DNA of 8,995 nt from Bacteroidota bacterium (lineage in GTDB: Bacteria > Bacteroidota > Bacteroidia > Chitinophagales > Chitinophagaceae), in contig JAEYVW010000184.1 of assembly GCA_023429365.1 (NCBI GenBank), positions 1 through 8,995 on the forward strand, read 5' to 3'. Positions 1 through 5,272 of the stretch are shown here, piece after piece. The notes beneath the pieces were generated by a model. It saw nothing but the letters and a program-made list of their open reading frames with translations. It did no database searches and had not been told where the DNA came from. The position numbers and the translations under genes were made by a program. Positions within the stretch are counted from its first letter, which is position 1, and every line of letters starts with the position of its first letter.

Positions 1-193
1 GTTAAAAAGTGCAGCTAATATAGTTTATTTATAATTAGGGACAATTGGCGGGCTTCCAGGCAGAAAACAGGACACGAAGAGCACAAAGGGAGCAGGAAGA
101 GCACGGAGATTTTTGGTAAACGTCATAGTGATCTTCGTGTATTCCTCCATAGCCTCCGTGACCAGAAAAAGTTCTGTTCATGAGAAAATTCTG
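1..193. other. Non-coding left edge
   Basis: No convincing coding frame is visible here on either strand. The stretch lies downstream of the minus-strand gene that ends at 194. No hairpin followed by a T-run is visible for that gene; the nearest structure is a weak 5-bp stem (CAGAA/TTCTG) around 162-176. The only notable structure is the purine-rich repeat at 72-160, listed separately. Confidence 0.6.
72..160. repeat. Purine-rich short repeats with interleaved inverted copies
   Basis: GAAGAGCAC occurs twice as a perfect 9-bp direct repeat at 76-84 and 96-104. ACACGAAGA (72-80) is the reverse complement of TCTTCGTGT (132-140), and CACGGAG (102-108) is the reverse complement of CTCCGTG (154-160). 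The two inverted pairs interleave rather than nest, so they do not form one simple hairpin. They look more like two oppositely oriented copies of a degenerate purine-rich repeat. Whether the family is dispersed in the genome cannot be seen from one window. Confidence 0.5.
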
Positions 194-1306
194 TTATACT
201 CCCAGGTTGCCTTTGCCGAGGTTTTTCTGTACCAGCATCAGGTTTTTTTGTAGTGTTTGTTTGAGATGTCTTTTTACAACCTGGCCCATCGAAACACAGC
301 GGCTGAATGCATGCGTATGTAAATGCTCAATGAGCTCAGATTTTAACTGGTCGATCTTTTCCTTTATCGAAATTTCGTCCTTTGCCATTATGTCGAGCAG
401 TTCTTTGATGCGGTATCGCGAAGATGCCAGCCGAAATGTGATCATAGTCCTTTCCTCCGCCTGGTATTGGGCGATCGACTCCTGGTTAAGGTGTTTCAGA
501 CATAGTTCCACGTATGGATAATTCTCTTTGAAAAACTGTGGCAGGTAAAGGTTCTTTCGGCCCTCATACGATTGCTGATCGAAATCAATGGCGCGGATCC
601 GGTACTGGTAGTCTTCAATATCAGGGGTGATGTCAATTACAAAATTATAACTCCGCATATCACCCAGCAGGCGAACAAAGCAGCGCTCATTGAATTTCAC
701 AAATTCCTTGGCCAGCCTTATCTTATTGATATTCGGGTCAGTTTTCATTTGCTGGATAAAAGAATCACCGGGAATGCCTGGAATATGTTCCTCTACAAGT
801 GTGTTGTCACAGGTAAAAAATGTGATGCGGTTAGGGGAAAGTATATGTTCTAGTTCGAGGCCGTAGATACGGGAAGCGTCTGCAATTTTGATGTAATAGT
901 GATCATAGTTGTCATTGTACTTGTTGACGATACGTATGCGGAAAGGATGTGAATTACCAAAAGTGCAGAAATCGATACGGGCCACATCAAGATGACTTGT
1001 AAAGCTGAAATCGCCTTCCGTTTTCAGGATCGCGTAGATCTTTACCAGGCCTTCGCGGATAAAGTCCCATTCACGTTTGTCGTATATCGTTTTTTCCCAT
1101 AGGGTATCATTCCCGTTCTTGTCTTTGATGGGTGTTGAAAAAGTGTAATGCAGAAGGTCTTTGTATAGTACGGGAAGTTTTACTTCGCGGCCATGGTGCT
1201 TAAGGTAGGAGCGCAGGGCCGGGCTCACCGGGAACATCGGTTTTTTCCGGGAGGGCTTGTTATTATAAACGTTTTCAGGACTAGTGGTCGGAGGTTCAAA
1301 ACTCAT
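194..1306 (-). CDS. Uncharacterised protein with predicted kinase-like (APH/protein-kinase) fold
   Basis: I do not recognise this 370-residue protein as a named family. Its middle reads like a kinase-like fold. YYIK (137-140) would supply the ATP-binding lysine K140. GLELEH (149-154) would be the helix-C glutamate region. LVEEHIPG (170-177) looks like a hinge. GDMRSYN (215-221) has the catalytic-loop spacing D216-x4-N221, although the usual histidine before GD is leucine. IDFD (240-243) would give the metal-binding aspartate D241. About 100 residues precede this core, and a charged, probably helical tail of about 110 residues follows. No signal peptide or membrane segment is visible, so it is probably cytoplasmic. 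The start ATG at 1304-1306 has only a weak GGA-type site upstream. It is a lone gene, with a repeat array starting about 20 bases before it. The kinase fold is my inference from motif order and spacing; the substrate is unknown. Confidence 0.75.
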   Translation of the reverse strand: MSFEPPTTSPENVYNNKPSRKKPMFPVSPALRSYLKHHGREVKLPVLYKDLLHYTFSTPIKDKNGNDTLWEKTIYDKREWDFIREGLVKIYAILKTEGDFSFTSHLDVARIDFCTFGNSHPFRIRIVNKYNDNYDHYYIKIADASRIYGLELEHILSPNRITFFTCDNTLVEEHIPGIPGDSFIQQMKTDPNINKIRLAKEFVKFNERCFVRLLGDMRSYNFVIDITPDIEDYQYRIRAIDFDQQSYEGRKNLYLPQFFKENYPYVELCLKHLNQESIAQYQAEERTMITFRLASSRYRIKELLDIMAKDEISIKEKIDQLKSELIEHLHTHAFSRCVSMGQVVKRHLKQTLQKNLMLVQKNLGKGNLGV

Positions 1307-1325
1307 TTCCGGAAGATACGAAAAC

Positions 1326-1615
1326 AGTCAGTAGTCGGTAGTCGGGAATTCACCAGCGTCTGACGTCCCCGTCTGACGCGATGTGGAGCAGTTCGATTGT
1401 CGGTAGACTGGAGTTCACCAGCGTCTGACGTCCCCGTCTGACGTGATGTGGAGCAGTTCGATAGTCGGTAGTCAGTAGTCGGTAGTCAGTAGTCACCAGC
1501 GTCTGACGTCCCCGTCTGACGTGATGTGGAGCAGTTCGATAGCCGGTAGTTAGTAGTCGGTAGCCTGGAGTTCACCAGCGTCTGACGTCCCCGTCTGACG
1601 CGGGGAGGTGAGGAA
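1326..1615. repeat. Composite array: four hairpin blocks joined by AGTCRGT heptamers
   Basis: A 28-base core beginning CACCAGCGTCTGACG occurs four times, starting at 1351, 1416, 1494 and 1573. In the first three copies it extends to a 47-base block ending in GTGGAGCAGTTCGAT (ends 1397, 1462, 1540). The fourth copy diverges after 1601. Each core can fold with arms GCGTCTGACG and CGTCTGACGC around a TCCC loop, giving a 10-bp stem with one central T-T mismatch (1356-1379 in copy 1, 1578-1601 in copy 4). In copies 2 and 3 the closing pair is G-T. The gaps between blocks are 18, 31 and 32 bases and are made of AGTCRGT-like heptamers. The array sits just upstream of the kinase-fold gene. A REP-like element is one reading; no associated transposase is in view. 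Confidence 0.85.
1463..1493. repeat. Perfect heptamer tandem AGTCGGT/AGTCAGT
   Basis: Four heptamers alternate AGTCGGT, AGTCAGT, AGTCGGT, AGTCAGT, followed by a partial AGT, filling exactly the gap between hairpin blocks 2 and 3. The same heptamer appears three times before block 1 (1326-1346) and in degenerate form in the other gaps (1398-1415, 1541-1572). This pattern suggests replication slippage. Confidence 0.85.
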
Positions 1616-1654
1616 GTCGGGGGTCTTGAATTTTATTAGTCCTTGAATTTACCA

Positions 1655-1711
1655 ACCAATTAGATTTGAGAAAGAGTCATTCAATCTTCTCTTTCTCAAA
1701 TCAGTATTGGT
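1655..1711. repeat. Long hairpin, 14-bp perfect stem plus 6-bp outer stem
   Basis: GATTTGAGAAAGAG (1663-1676) is the exact reverse complement of CTCTTTCTCAAATC (1689-1702), with a 12-base loop. Outside a small 2x3 internal loop, ACCAAT (1655-1660) pairs with ATTGGT (1706-1711), so 20 bp can pair in total. No T-run follows on either strand, so it is not an ordinary intrinsic terminator. It could be a relic of an inverted-repeat element or a structured RNA; the sequence does not decide. Confidence 0.75.
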
Positions 1712-1788
1712 GTATGCCCGTCCTTGAGTGAATAACTTTATATAAATGCGTAATTGGTATGTAAAAGAGCAGGGGTTTAATCACCGCG

Positions 1789-1821
1789 CCTCCTGCTATC
1801 TCTTTAAGATATAGCAGGAGG
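1789..1821. repeat. Perfect 11-bp inverted repeat
   Basis: CCTCCTGCTAT (1789-1799) pairs exactly with ATAGCAGGAGG (1811-1821) across an 11-base loop. On the plus strand the nearest T-run (1836-1842) begins 15 bases after the stem, which is too far for a standard intrinsic terminator. On the minus strand no T-run follows. It lies 9 bases past the TAA (1831-1833) of a possible decayed minus-strand frame, so it may once have ended that gene. Confidence 0.7.
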
Positions 1822-1830
1822 GTTCCGGAC

Positions 1831-2097
1831 TTAAATTTTTTTCATGGATTTGGACACGGTGACTTGCGAGCGGTCTTTCAGGATTGGGATTCGGATGGTT
1901 TTCGCAGGATCTGGGTTTGATTTTCTTTCGGATTTTGGATCTTGTCTTCTACAGGATGTTGGATTTTATAAAGCTCTTTAGTTTTTCAAAAGGAAGAAGC
2001 TGACTGATACGGATTTCAAATCGTTGGTTTTTTTTAGGATTGGAATTTAAAAAAATTCAATACTTGGACGGTTGGTTTTTATTGGATGATATTGGAT
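1831..2097. other. GGAT-rich tract with possible coding remnants on the minus strand
   Basis: GGAT occurs 13 times on the plus strand between 1846 and 2097, far above the roughly one expected by chance, with local spacings of 6-7 bases (1881, 1887, 1893; 1930, 1937; 1954, 1961). On the minus strand the frame ending with TAA at 1831-1833 is open up to 1965 and reads IRIPILKDRSQVTV near its end, with mostly G or C at third positions. Another minus frame, 1949-2056, includes FEIRISQLLPFEKLKSFI. Neither has a start codon, and they are in different frames. This fits a decayed gene, but both segments are short enough to be chance. Confidence 0.3.
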
Positions 2098-2334
2098 TCG
2101 ATCGAACTGATCAATCAACTTCTGAGACAAAAATAATTGTGAATCCTTTAGCAACACAGAGCAAAATTGCCCGATTTTTTATGGCAGTTTTTCCGGTTTT
2201 TATGGTAATTCAGCGAGGTTGTTTATACGAAAAAATCAGGCTGTCGACATCGTAATTCTACGAAAAGCGCCTTATGCAAACGTTTTCATCGCCGAAAATT
2301 TGATCCTTAAGTTTATTGCATTCGACGCTAAGGG

Positions 2335-3693
2335 TTATTTCCCCAGGGCCTGCAACACATCATACTTGGTAACGATATGATAATTGCCGGCATCGTCTTT
2401 AGCTAGTACGGCGCCATTGCCTTTATGAATTAGCGAACTTAATTTCTCCACAGGTGTATCAAAAGCAACCAGGGGTAGTTGGGGCTCGATCACATCGGCG
2501 ATTTTTGAATTCTTTATTTCAGGATTGTCAAATACTTTTTGAAATAAACCGCCTTCGCTGATCGCGCCTACGGGTCCATCGCCATTAATGACAGGAAGCT
2601 GTTCGATATCATATTTTTTCATCAGTTCCACCGCTTCAGCCACAGTTTGCGATGGTTCGACTGTAATCAGTCGCTGTGCGCCACGTGAACTGACCACATC
2701 TTTAAATGTTTTTACTTCCAAAAATCCGCGTTCGATCATCCACTGGTCGTTGTAGATCTTCGCTACATAGCGACTGCCGTGGTCATGAAAGATGCAAACA
2801 ACCAGGTCGTCTTTTTTCAGCTTGTGTTTGAGTTGCATTAATCCCTGGATACAGCTTCCGGCACTATAGCCACAGAAGATACCTTCTTCCTTTGCCAGTT
2901 TGCGGGCCATGATCGCTCCGTCTTTATCAGTCACCTGTTCAAAATGATCGATTACGCTCATATCGTAGTTCTGTGGAACAAAGTCTTCACCAAATCCCTC
3001 TGAAATATAGGGGTGCACTTCATTCATGTCCGCTTCACCGGTACGAAAATATTTTGTAAGCAGTGAACCGTAAACATCGATAGCCCACACCTGGATTGCA
3101 GGATTTTTTTCTTTCAGGTACATGGCTGTACCCGTGATCGTACCCCCGGTGCCAGCGGTACATACCAGGTGAGTTATCTTACCATCTGTCTGGTTCCAAA
3201 TCTCAGGTCCGGTTGATTCATAATGCGCCAGTCGATTGGCCAGGTTGTCATACTGGTTCATGTGATAGGAGTTGGGTATTTCAGAAGCCAGTCGCTTTGC
3301 CACACTGTAATAGCTGCGGGGATCTTCTGGTGCAACATTCGTTGGGCAAACGATTACTTCGGCACCAACAGCCTTGAGTATATCAGCTTTTTCCTTGGAT
3401 TGCTTATCGGTCGTTACAAAAACACATTTATATCCTTTCACAACAGCGGCCAGGGCAAGTCCCATACCGGTATTTCCACTGGTACCTTCGATGATAGTAC
3501 CACCGGGTTTTAATTTTCCTTCCTGCTCGGCCACTTCCACCATCTTTAGCGCCATCCGGTCTTTGATAGAATTGCCGGGATTGAAATAATCCACTTTCGC
3601 TGCAACGGTACAGGGAAAACCTTTCGTGATCTTATTGAGGCGGATCAATGGTGTATTACCAATTGTCTCGAGAATATTATTCTTAATGTCCAT
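2335..3693 (-). CDS. Cystathionine beta-synthase-type PLP enzyme with two CBS domains
   Basis: This is a 452-residue fold-type II PLP enzyme of the cysteine synthase/cystathionine beta-synthase family. It should perform beta-replacement on serine or O-acetylserine with homocysteine or sulfide in the cytoplasm. The PLP lysine is K44 (NPGNSIKDR), TSGNTG at 71-76 is the substrate loop, GTGGT at 181-185 binds the phosphate, and GYSAGS at 275-280 contacts the ring. PNSYHMNQYDN and the NDQWM stretch resemble cystathionine beta-synthase more than CysK. Two C-terminal CBS domains (about 330-388 and 395-451) suggest control by a nucleotide or SAM-like ligand. As expected for bacteria, there is no heme-binding N-terminal region. 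I chose the ATG at 3691-3693 (MDIKNNILETIGNTPL). The in-frame ATG at 3700-3702 is possible. The far-upstream ATG at 3760-3762 would run through the sigma-operon terminator. TAACTTTA (3721-3714, minus) is a weak match to the Bacteroidota -7 element. Confidence 0.9.
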   Translation of the reverse strand: MDIKNNILETIGNTPLIRLNKITKGFPCTVAAKVDYFNPGNSIKDRMALKMVEVAEQEGKLKPGGTIIEGTSGNTGMGLALAAVVKGYKCVFVTTDKQSKEKADILKAVGAEVIVCPTNVAPEDPRSYYSVAKRLASEIPNSYHMNQYDNLANRLAHYESTGPEIWNQTDGKITHLVCTAGTGGTITGTAMYLKEKNPAIQVWAIDVYGSLLTKYFRTGEADMNEVHPYISEGFGEDFVPQNYDMSVIDHFEQVTDKDGAIMARKLAKEEGIFCGYSAGSCIQGLMQLKHKLKKDDLVVCIFHDHGSRYVAKIYNDQWMIERGFLEVKTFKDVVSSRGAQRLITVEPSQTVAEAVELMKKYDIEQLPVINGDGPVGAISEGGLFQKVFDNPEIKNSKIADVIEPQLPLVAFDTPVEKLSSLIHKGNGAVLAKDDAGNYHIVTKYDVLQALGK

Positions 3694-3728
3694 TACAAAC
3701 ATTTGTTTAGCGGTAAAGTTAAGCTTTA

Positions 3729-3758
3729 AAATAAAAAACCCTCCTGTAAACAGGAGGG
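3729..3758 (-). terminator. Intrinsic terminator of the sigma/anti-sigma operon
   Basis: Read on the minus strand, CCCTCCTG (3758-3751) and CAGGAGGG (3746-3739) form a perfect 8-bp stem with a 4-base loop. TTTTTTATTTT follows at once (3738-3728). It starts 28 bases after the anti-sigma stop codon. It separates that operon from the PLP-enzyme gene and rules out the longest possible start of that gene. Confidence 0.9.
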
Positions 3759-3786
3759 TCATACCGGACCTGATGATAATGATTCA

Positions 3787-4317
3787 TCAAGCTTCTTCGC
3801 GGAATTGTTTGCGTTTGTTGGCCAAATACCTGTCCAGCAGGAACAGCCCCAGGATAACGTTGATCATCATAAAAGCATTCACCCAGTCGTTATTGAACAT
3901 TCTACTATAGTCAACTCTTGTCAGGTCAACCGGCAACTTCGTATCACCCTGTACTGTCCAGTCTATCTGACCAAACCCGTATACCAGGAATCCGACAATA
4001 AGTGTGATAAAGAAAATAGCCAGGCCACGTATAATATTCTTGTTGATATAAGTTTTTGTAGCCGGCGCAATATGGAGTTTGCTGATCTCTTCCATCACAT
4101 TCTTAGTAAACCGCATGGAGGGTTCTTCCAGTTCTGATGATTGAAGCAACTGCTGTACTTCGAGCAACTCTTTATACTTTACCCGCCACTGGGCATTATT
4201 TTCTATCAATTCCTCGATCACCGATTTTTCTTCGGCGGAAGACAGGCCATCAATATATTCCCACAGGCGAACTTCGTCGCTTGCTTGAAAGCCGGGTTTC
4301 ATTTCTTCATGATTCAT
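3787..4317 (-). CDS. Membrane anti-sigma factor-like protein
   Basis: This 176-residue protein follows the ECF sigma gene and probably holds that sigma factor at the inner membrane. Residues 15-60 (LWEYIDGLSSAEE and a following helical stretch) resemble the N-terminal anti-sigma domain, with the usual acidic YIDG/LS..E pattern. No HxxxCxxC zinc motif is present. Two membrane segments are predicted, about 95-116 (from IIRGLAIFFITLIVGF) and about 146-165 (from VNAFMMINVILGLFLL), leaving a loop of roughly 30 residues between them and a short basic tail. Both ends would therefore be cytoplasmic and only the short loop periplasmic, unlike single-pass RseA-type proteins. The start at 4315-4317 is backed by a strong ribosome binding site. 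The gap to the sigma stop is 59 bases. The role is inferred from context and topology; homology at the sequence level is weak. Confidence 0.75.
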   Translation of the reverse strand: MNHEEMKPGFQASDEVRLWEYIDGLSSAEEKSVIEELIENNAQWRVKYKELLEVQQLLQSSELEEPSMRFTKNVMEEISKLHIAPATKTYINKNIIRGLAIFFITLIVGFLVYGFGQIDWTVQGDTKLPVDLTRVDYSRMFNNDWVNAFMMINVILGLFLLDRYLANKRKQFREEA

Positions 4318-4322
4318 AATCG

Positions 4323-4327
4323 CCTCC
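4323..4327 (-). promoter_or_regulatory. Strong Shine-Dalgarno site of the anti-sigma gene
   Basis: On the minus strand AAAAGGAGG sits 5 bases before the ATG at 4315-4317. It fixes that start. It stands out because none of the other genes here has a comparable site; they have A/T-rich leaders. Confidence 0.8.
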
Positions 4328-4376
4328 TTTTATTAATAATTTCAATTTTTATTTTCAGCACAGGTTCCAAACTGGC

Positions 4377-4955
4377 TTATAAATCTTTCACTTCCTGTGC
4401 AAAATGTAATTCCATTTTTTCCTTCAGTCTCGCCCTGGCACGGTGCAGCCTCACTTTTGCTGTGTTGGGTTCAATCCCCAGGATCTGGGCAATTTCATCA
4501 AGTGTCTGCTCGCCTTTGTAGAACAAAGTTATAACCTCCGCGTCATCTGCACTGAGCATTCGGATGGCGTTGTTTACCATTGCCACCCTCGACTTTTGTT
4601 CTACCTGGTTGGCATGCATCCCGGAATCCTGGCTATCTGCCACCTCAAAAACTTTTTCATTGTCAAGGGAATGCAGTTCCAGCTTTTTTTTGCGGAGAAA
4701 ACTGATACAGGTTGTGTTTACAATGGTATAAAGCCAGGTGCTGAACTTGGACGCACCCCTGAAATCAGCCAGTGCTTTATAAGCCTTTATAAATATGTCC
4801 TGCGACACTTCCTCCGCATCTTCCCGGTTGCGGGTGAAACGCAATGCCAGGGTGAATACATAGTTCTGATAGCGGTTCACCAGGGTGGCATACGCTTGTT
4901 GCTCACCCATTAGCACCTTGCTAATCAGTTCATTATCATTCAGTCCGGTCGACAT
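4377..4955 (-). CDS. ECF-family RNA polymerase sigma factor
   Basis: This is a 192-residue extracytoplasmic-function sigma factor, typical in length. Region 2 spans about 20-88, with the core-binding and -10-recognition stretch NREDAEEVSQDIFIKAYKAL and FSTWLYTIVNTTCISFLRKK. A variable linker rich in D, S and Q (about 95-125) follows. Region 4 is about 127-180, with the helix-turn-helix TLDEIAQILGIEPNTAKVRL (151-170) that reads the -35 element. It is the first gene of a two-gene operon with the membrane anti-sigma protein. A bipartite promoter-like sequence directly upstream (4963-4993) also occurs twice in front of the divergent gene, so autoregulation is likely. The start ATG at 4953-4955 leaves only a few bases between the predicted transcription start and the start codon. 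The signal is unknown. Confidence 0.95.
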   Translation of the reverse strand: MSTGLNDNELISKVLMGEQQAYATLVNRYQNYVFTLALRFTRNREDAEEVSQDIFIKAYKALADFRGASKFSTWLYTIVNTTCISFLRKKKLELHSLDNEKVFEVADSQDSGMHANQVEQKSRVAMVNNAIRMLSADDAEVITLFYKGEQTLDEIAQILGIEPNTAKVRLHRARARLKEKMELHFAQEVKDL

Positions 4956-4962
4956 TCTTTAT

Positions 4963-4993
4963 ATAAGACTACAGCCCCTGGTATTTGGTTACA
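4963..4993 (-). promoter_or_regulatory. Predicted ECF promoter of the sigma gene
   Basis: On the minus strand TGTAACC (4993-4987) is followed after exactly 12 bases by CTGTAGTCTTAT (4974-4963). ECF promoters generally carry an AAC in the -35 element and a short -10 motif about 16-17 bases later; here AACC to GTC fits. The same arrangement recurs upstream of the divergent gene. Transcription should start within a few bases of the ATG at 4955. Confidence 0.7.
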
Positions 4994-5071
4994 CTAAATT
5001 AAGTATTGCAGGTGTGAAATTTTGCATGTTATATATTATAGTAAATTGAACGGCAGGAAAGAGATAATTGA

Positions 5072-5090
5072 CTTAAAAACCTTTTTTAAG
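5072..5090. promoter_or_regulatory. A/T-rich palindrome between the divergent ECF promoters
   Basis: CTTAAAAA (5072-5079) is the exact reverse complement of TTTTTAAG (5083-5090), with a 3-base gap. It ends 5 bases before the first plus-strand -35 element. It could be an operator, an UP-like element or a simple A/T hairpin. No protein candidate can be named. Confidence 0.3.
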
Positions 5091-5095
5091 ATACC

Positions 5096-5127
5096 TGTAA
5101 CCTGACCTAAACTCCTGTAGTCTTATC
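5096..5127 (+). promoter_or_regulatory. Predicted ECF promoter 1 of the DUF6249-like gene
   Basis: TGTAACC (5096-5102), 12 bases, then CTGTAGTCTTATC (5115-5127). The second half is identical to the element before the sigma gene through CTGTAGTCTTAT, and the spacing is the same. Start of transcription from here would give a leader of about 140 bases. Confidence 0.65.
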
Positions 5128-5164
5128 CTTTGTAACACGTTTTTTGAAAAAATTCTGAAATGGC

Positions 5165-5196
5165 TGTAACCTGGGTTTTAAAGCTGTAGTCATATC
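5165..5196 (+). promoter_or_regulatory. Predicted ECF promoter 2 of the DUF6249-like gene
   Basis: TGTAACC (5165-5171), 12 bases, then CTGTAGTCATATC (5184-5196), one base different from promoter 1. It lies 69 bases after promoter 1. The 10-base CTGTAACCTG is identical in both, while the spacer and the sequence between promoters differ, so the motifs rather than the whole segment are conserved. The leader from here would be about 70 bases. Confidence 0.65.
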
Positions 5197-5272
5197 AGGA
5201 CAAACCGCTGAGAACACCACTCGGGCGGGAAAAACAAAAACAAAATCATTAAACCAATAAAAAATTAAATTT

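Larger units (their letters stand above)
1307..2334. other. Gene-poor kilobase with repeats and hairpins
   Basis: I see no supportable intact gene in this 1.03-kb stretch. In order it contains a composite repeat array (1326-1615), a long imperfect hairpin (1655-1711), a perfect 11-bp stem (1789-1821), and a GGAT-rich tract with fragments that could be decayed coding sequence on the minus strand (1831-2097). It ends in an A/T-rich stretch (about 2100-2334) in which I see nothing specific, including no clear terminator for the PLP-enzyme gene that ends at 2335. Confidence 0.6.

Noticed and set aside
1351..1600. Possible CRISPR array
   Set aside because: The repeats are spaced regularly at first sight, but the 'spacers' are themselves degenerate heptamer repeats of 18-32 bases and related to one another, and no cas gene is present.
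2040..2255. Plus-strand open frame of 71 codons
   Set aside because: It begins inside the GGAT-rich tract, has low-complexity composition, no ribosome binding site, no recognisable domain and no partner gene.
3694..3762. Upstream extension of the PLP-enzyme gene to an ATG at 3760-3762
   Set aside because: It would translate through the sigma-operon terminator hairpin and T-run, and the family N-terminus begins at MDIKNNILETIGNTPL.
4443..4913. Plus-strand open frame of 156 codons
   Set aside because: It lies wholly opposite the well-supported sigma factor gene and its translation resembles no protein family.
5121..5132. Housekeeping promoter TATCCTTTG before the DUF6249-like gene
   Set aside because: It has three instead of two bases between TA and TTTG and no clear -33 element; the ECF-type element at the same place is better supported.
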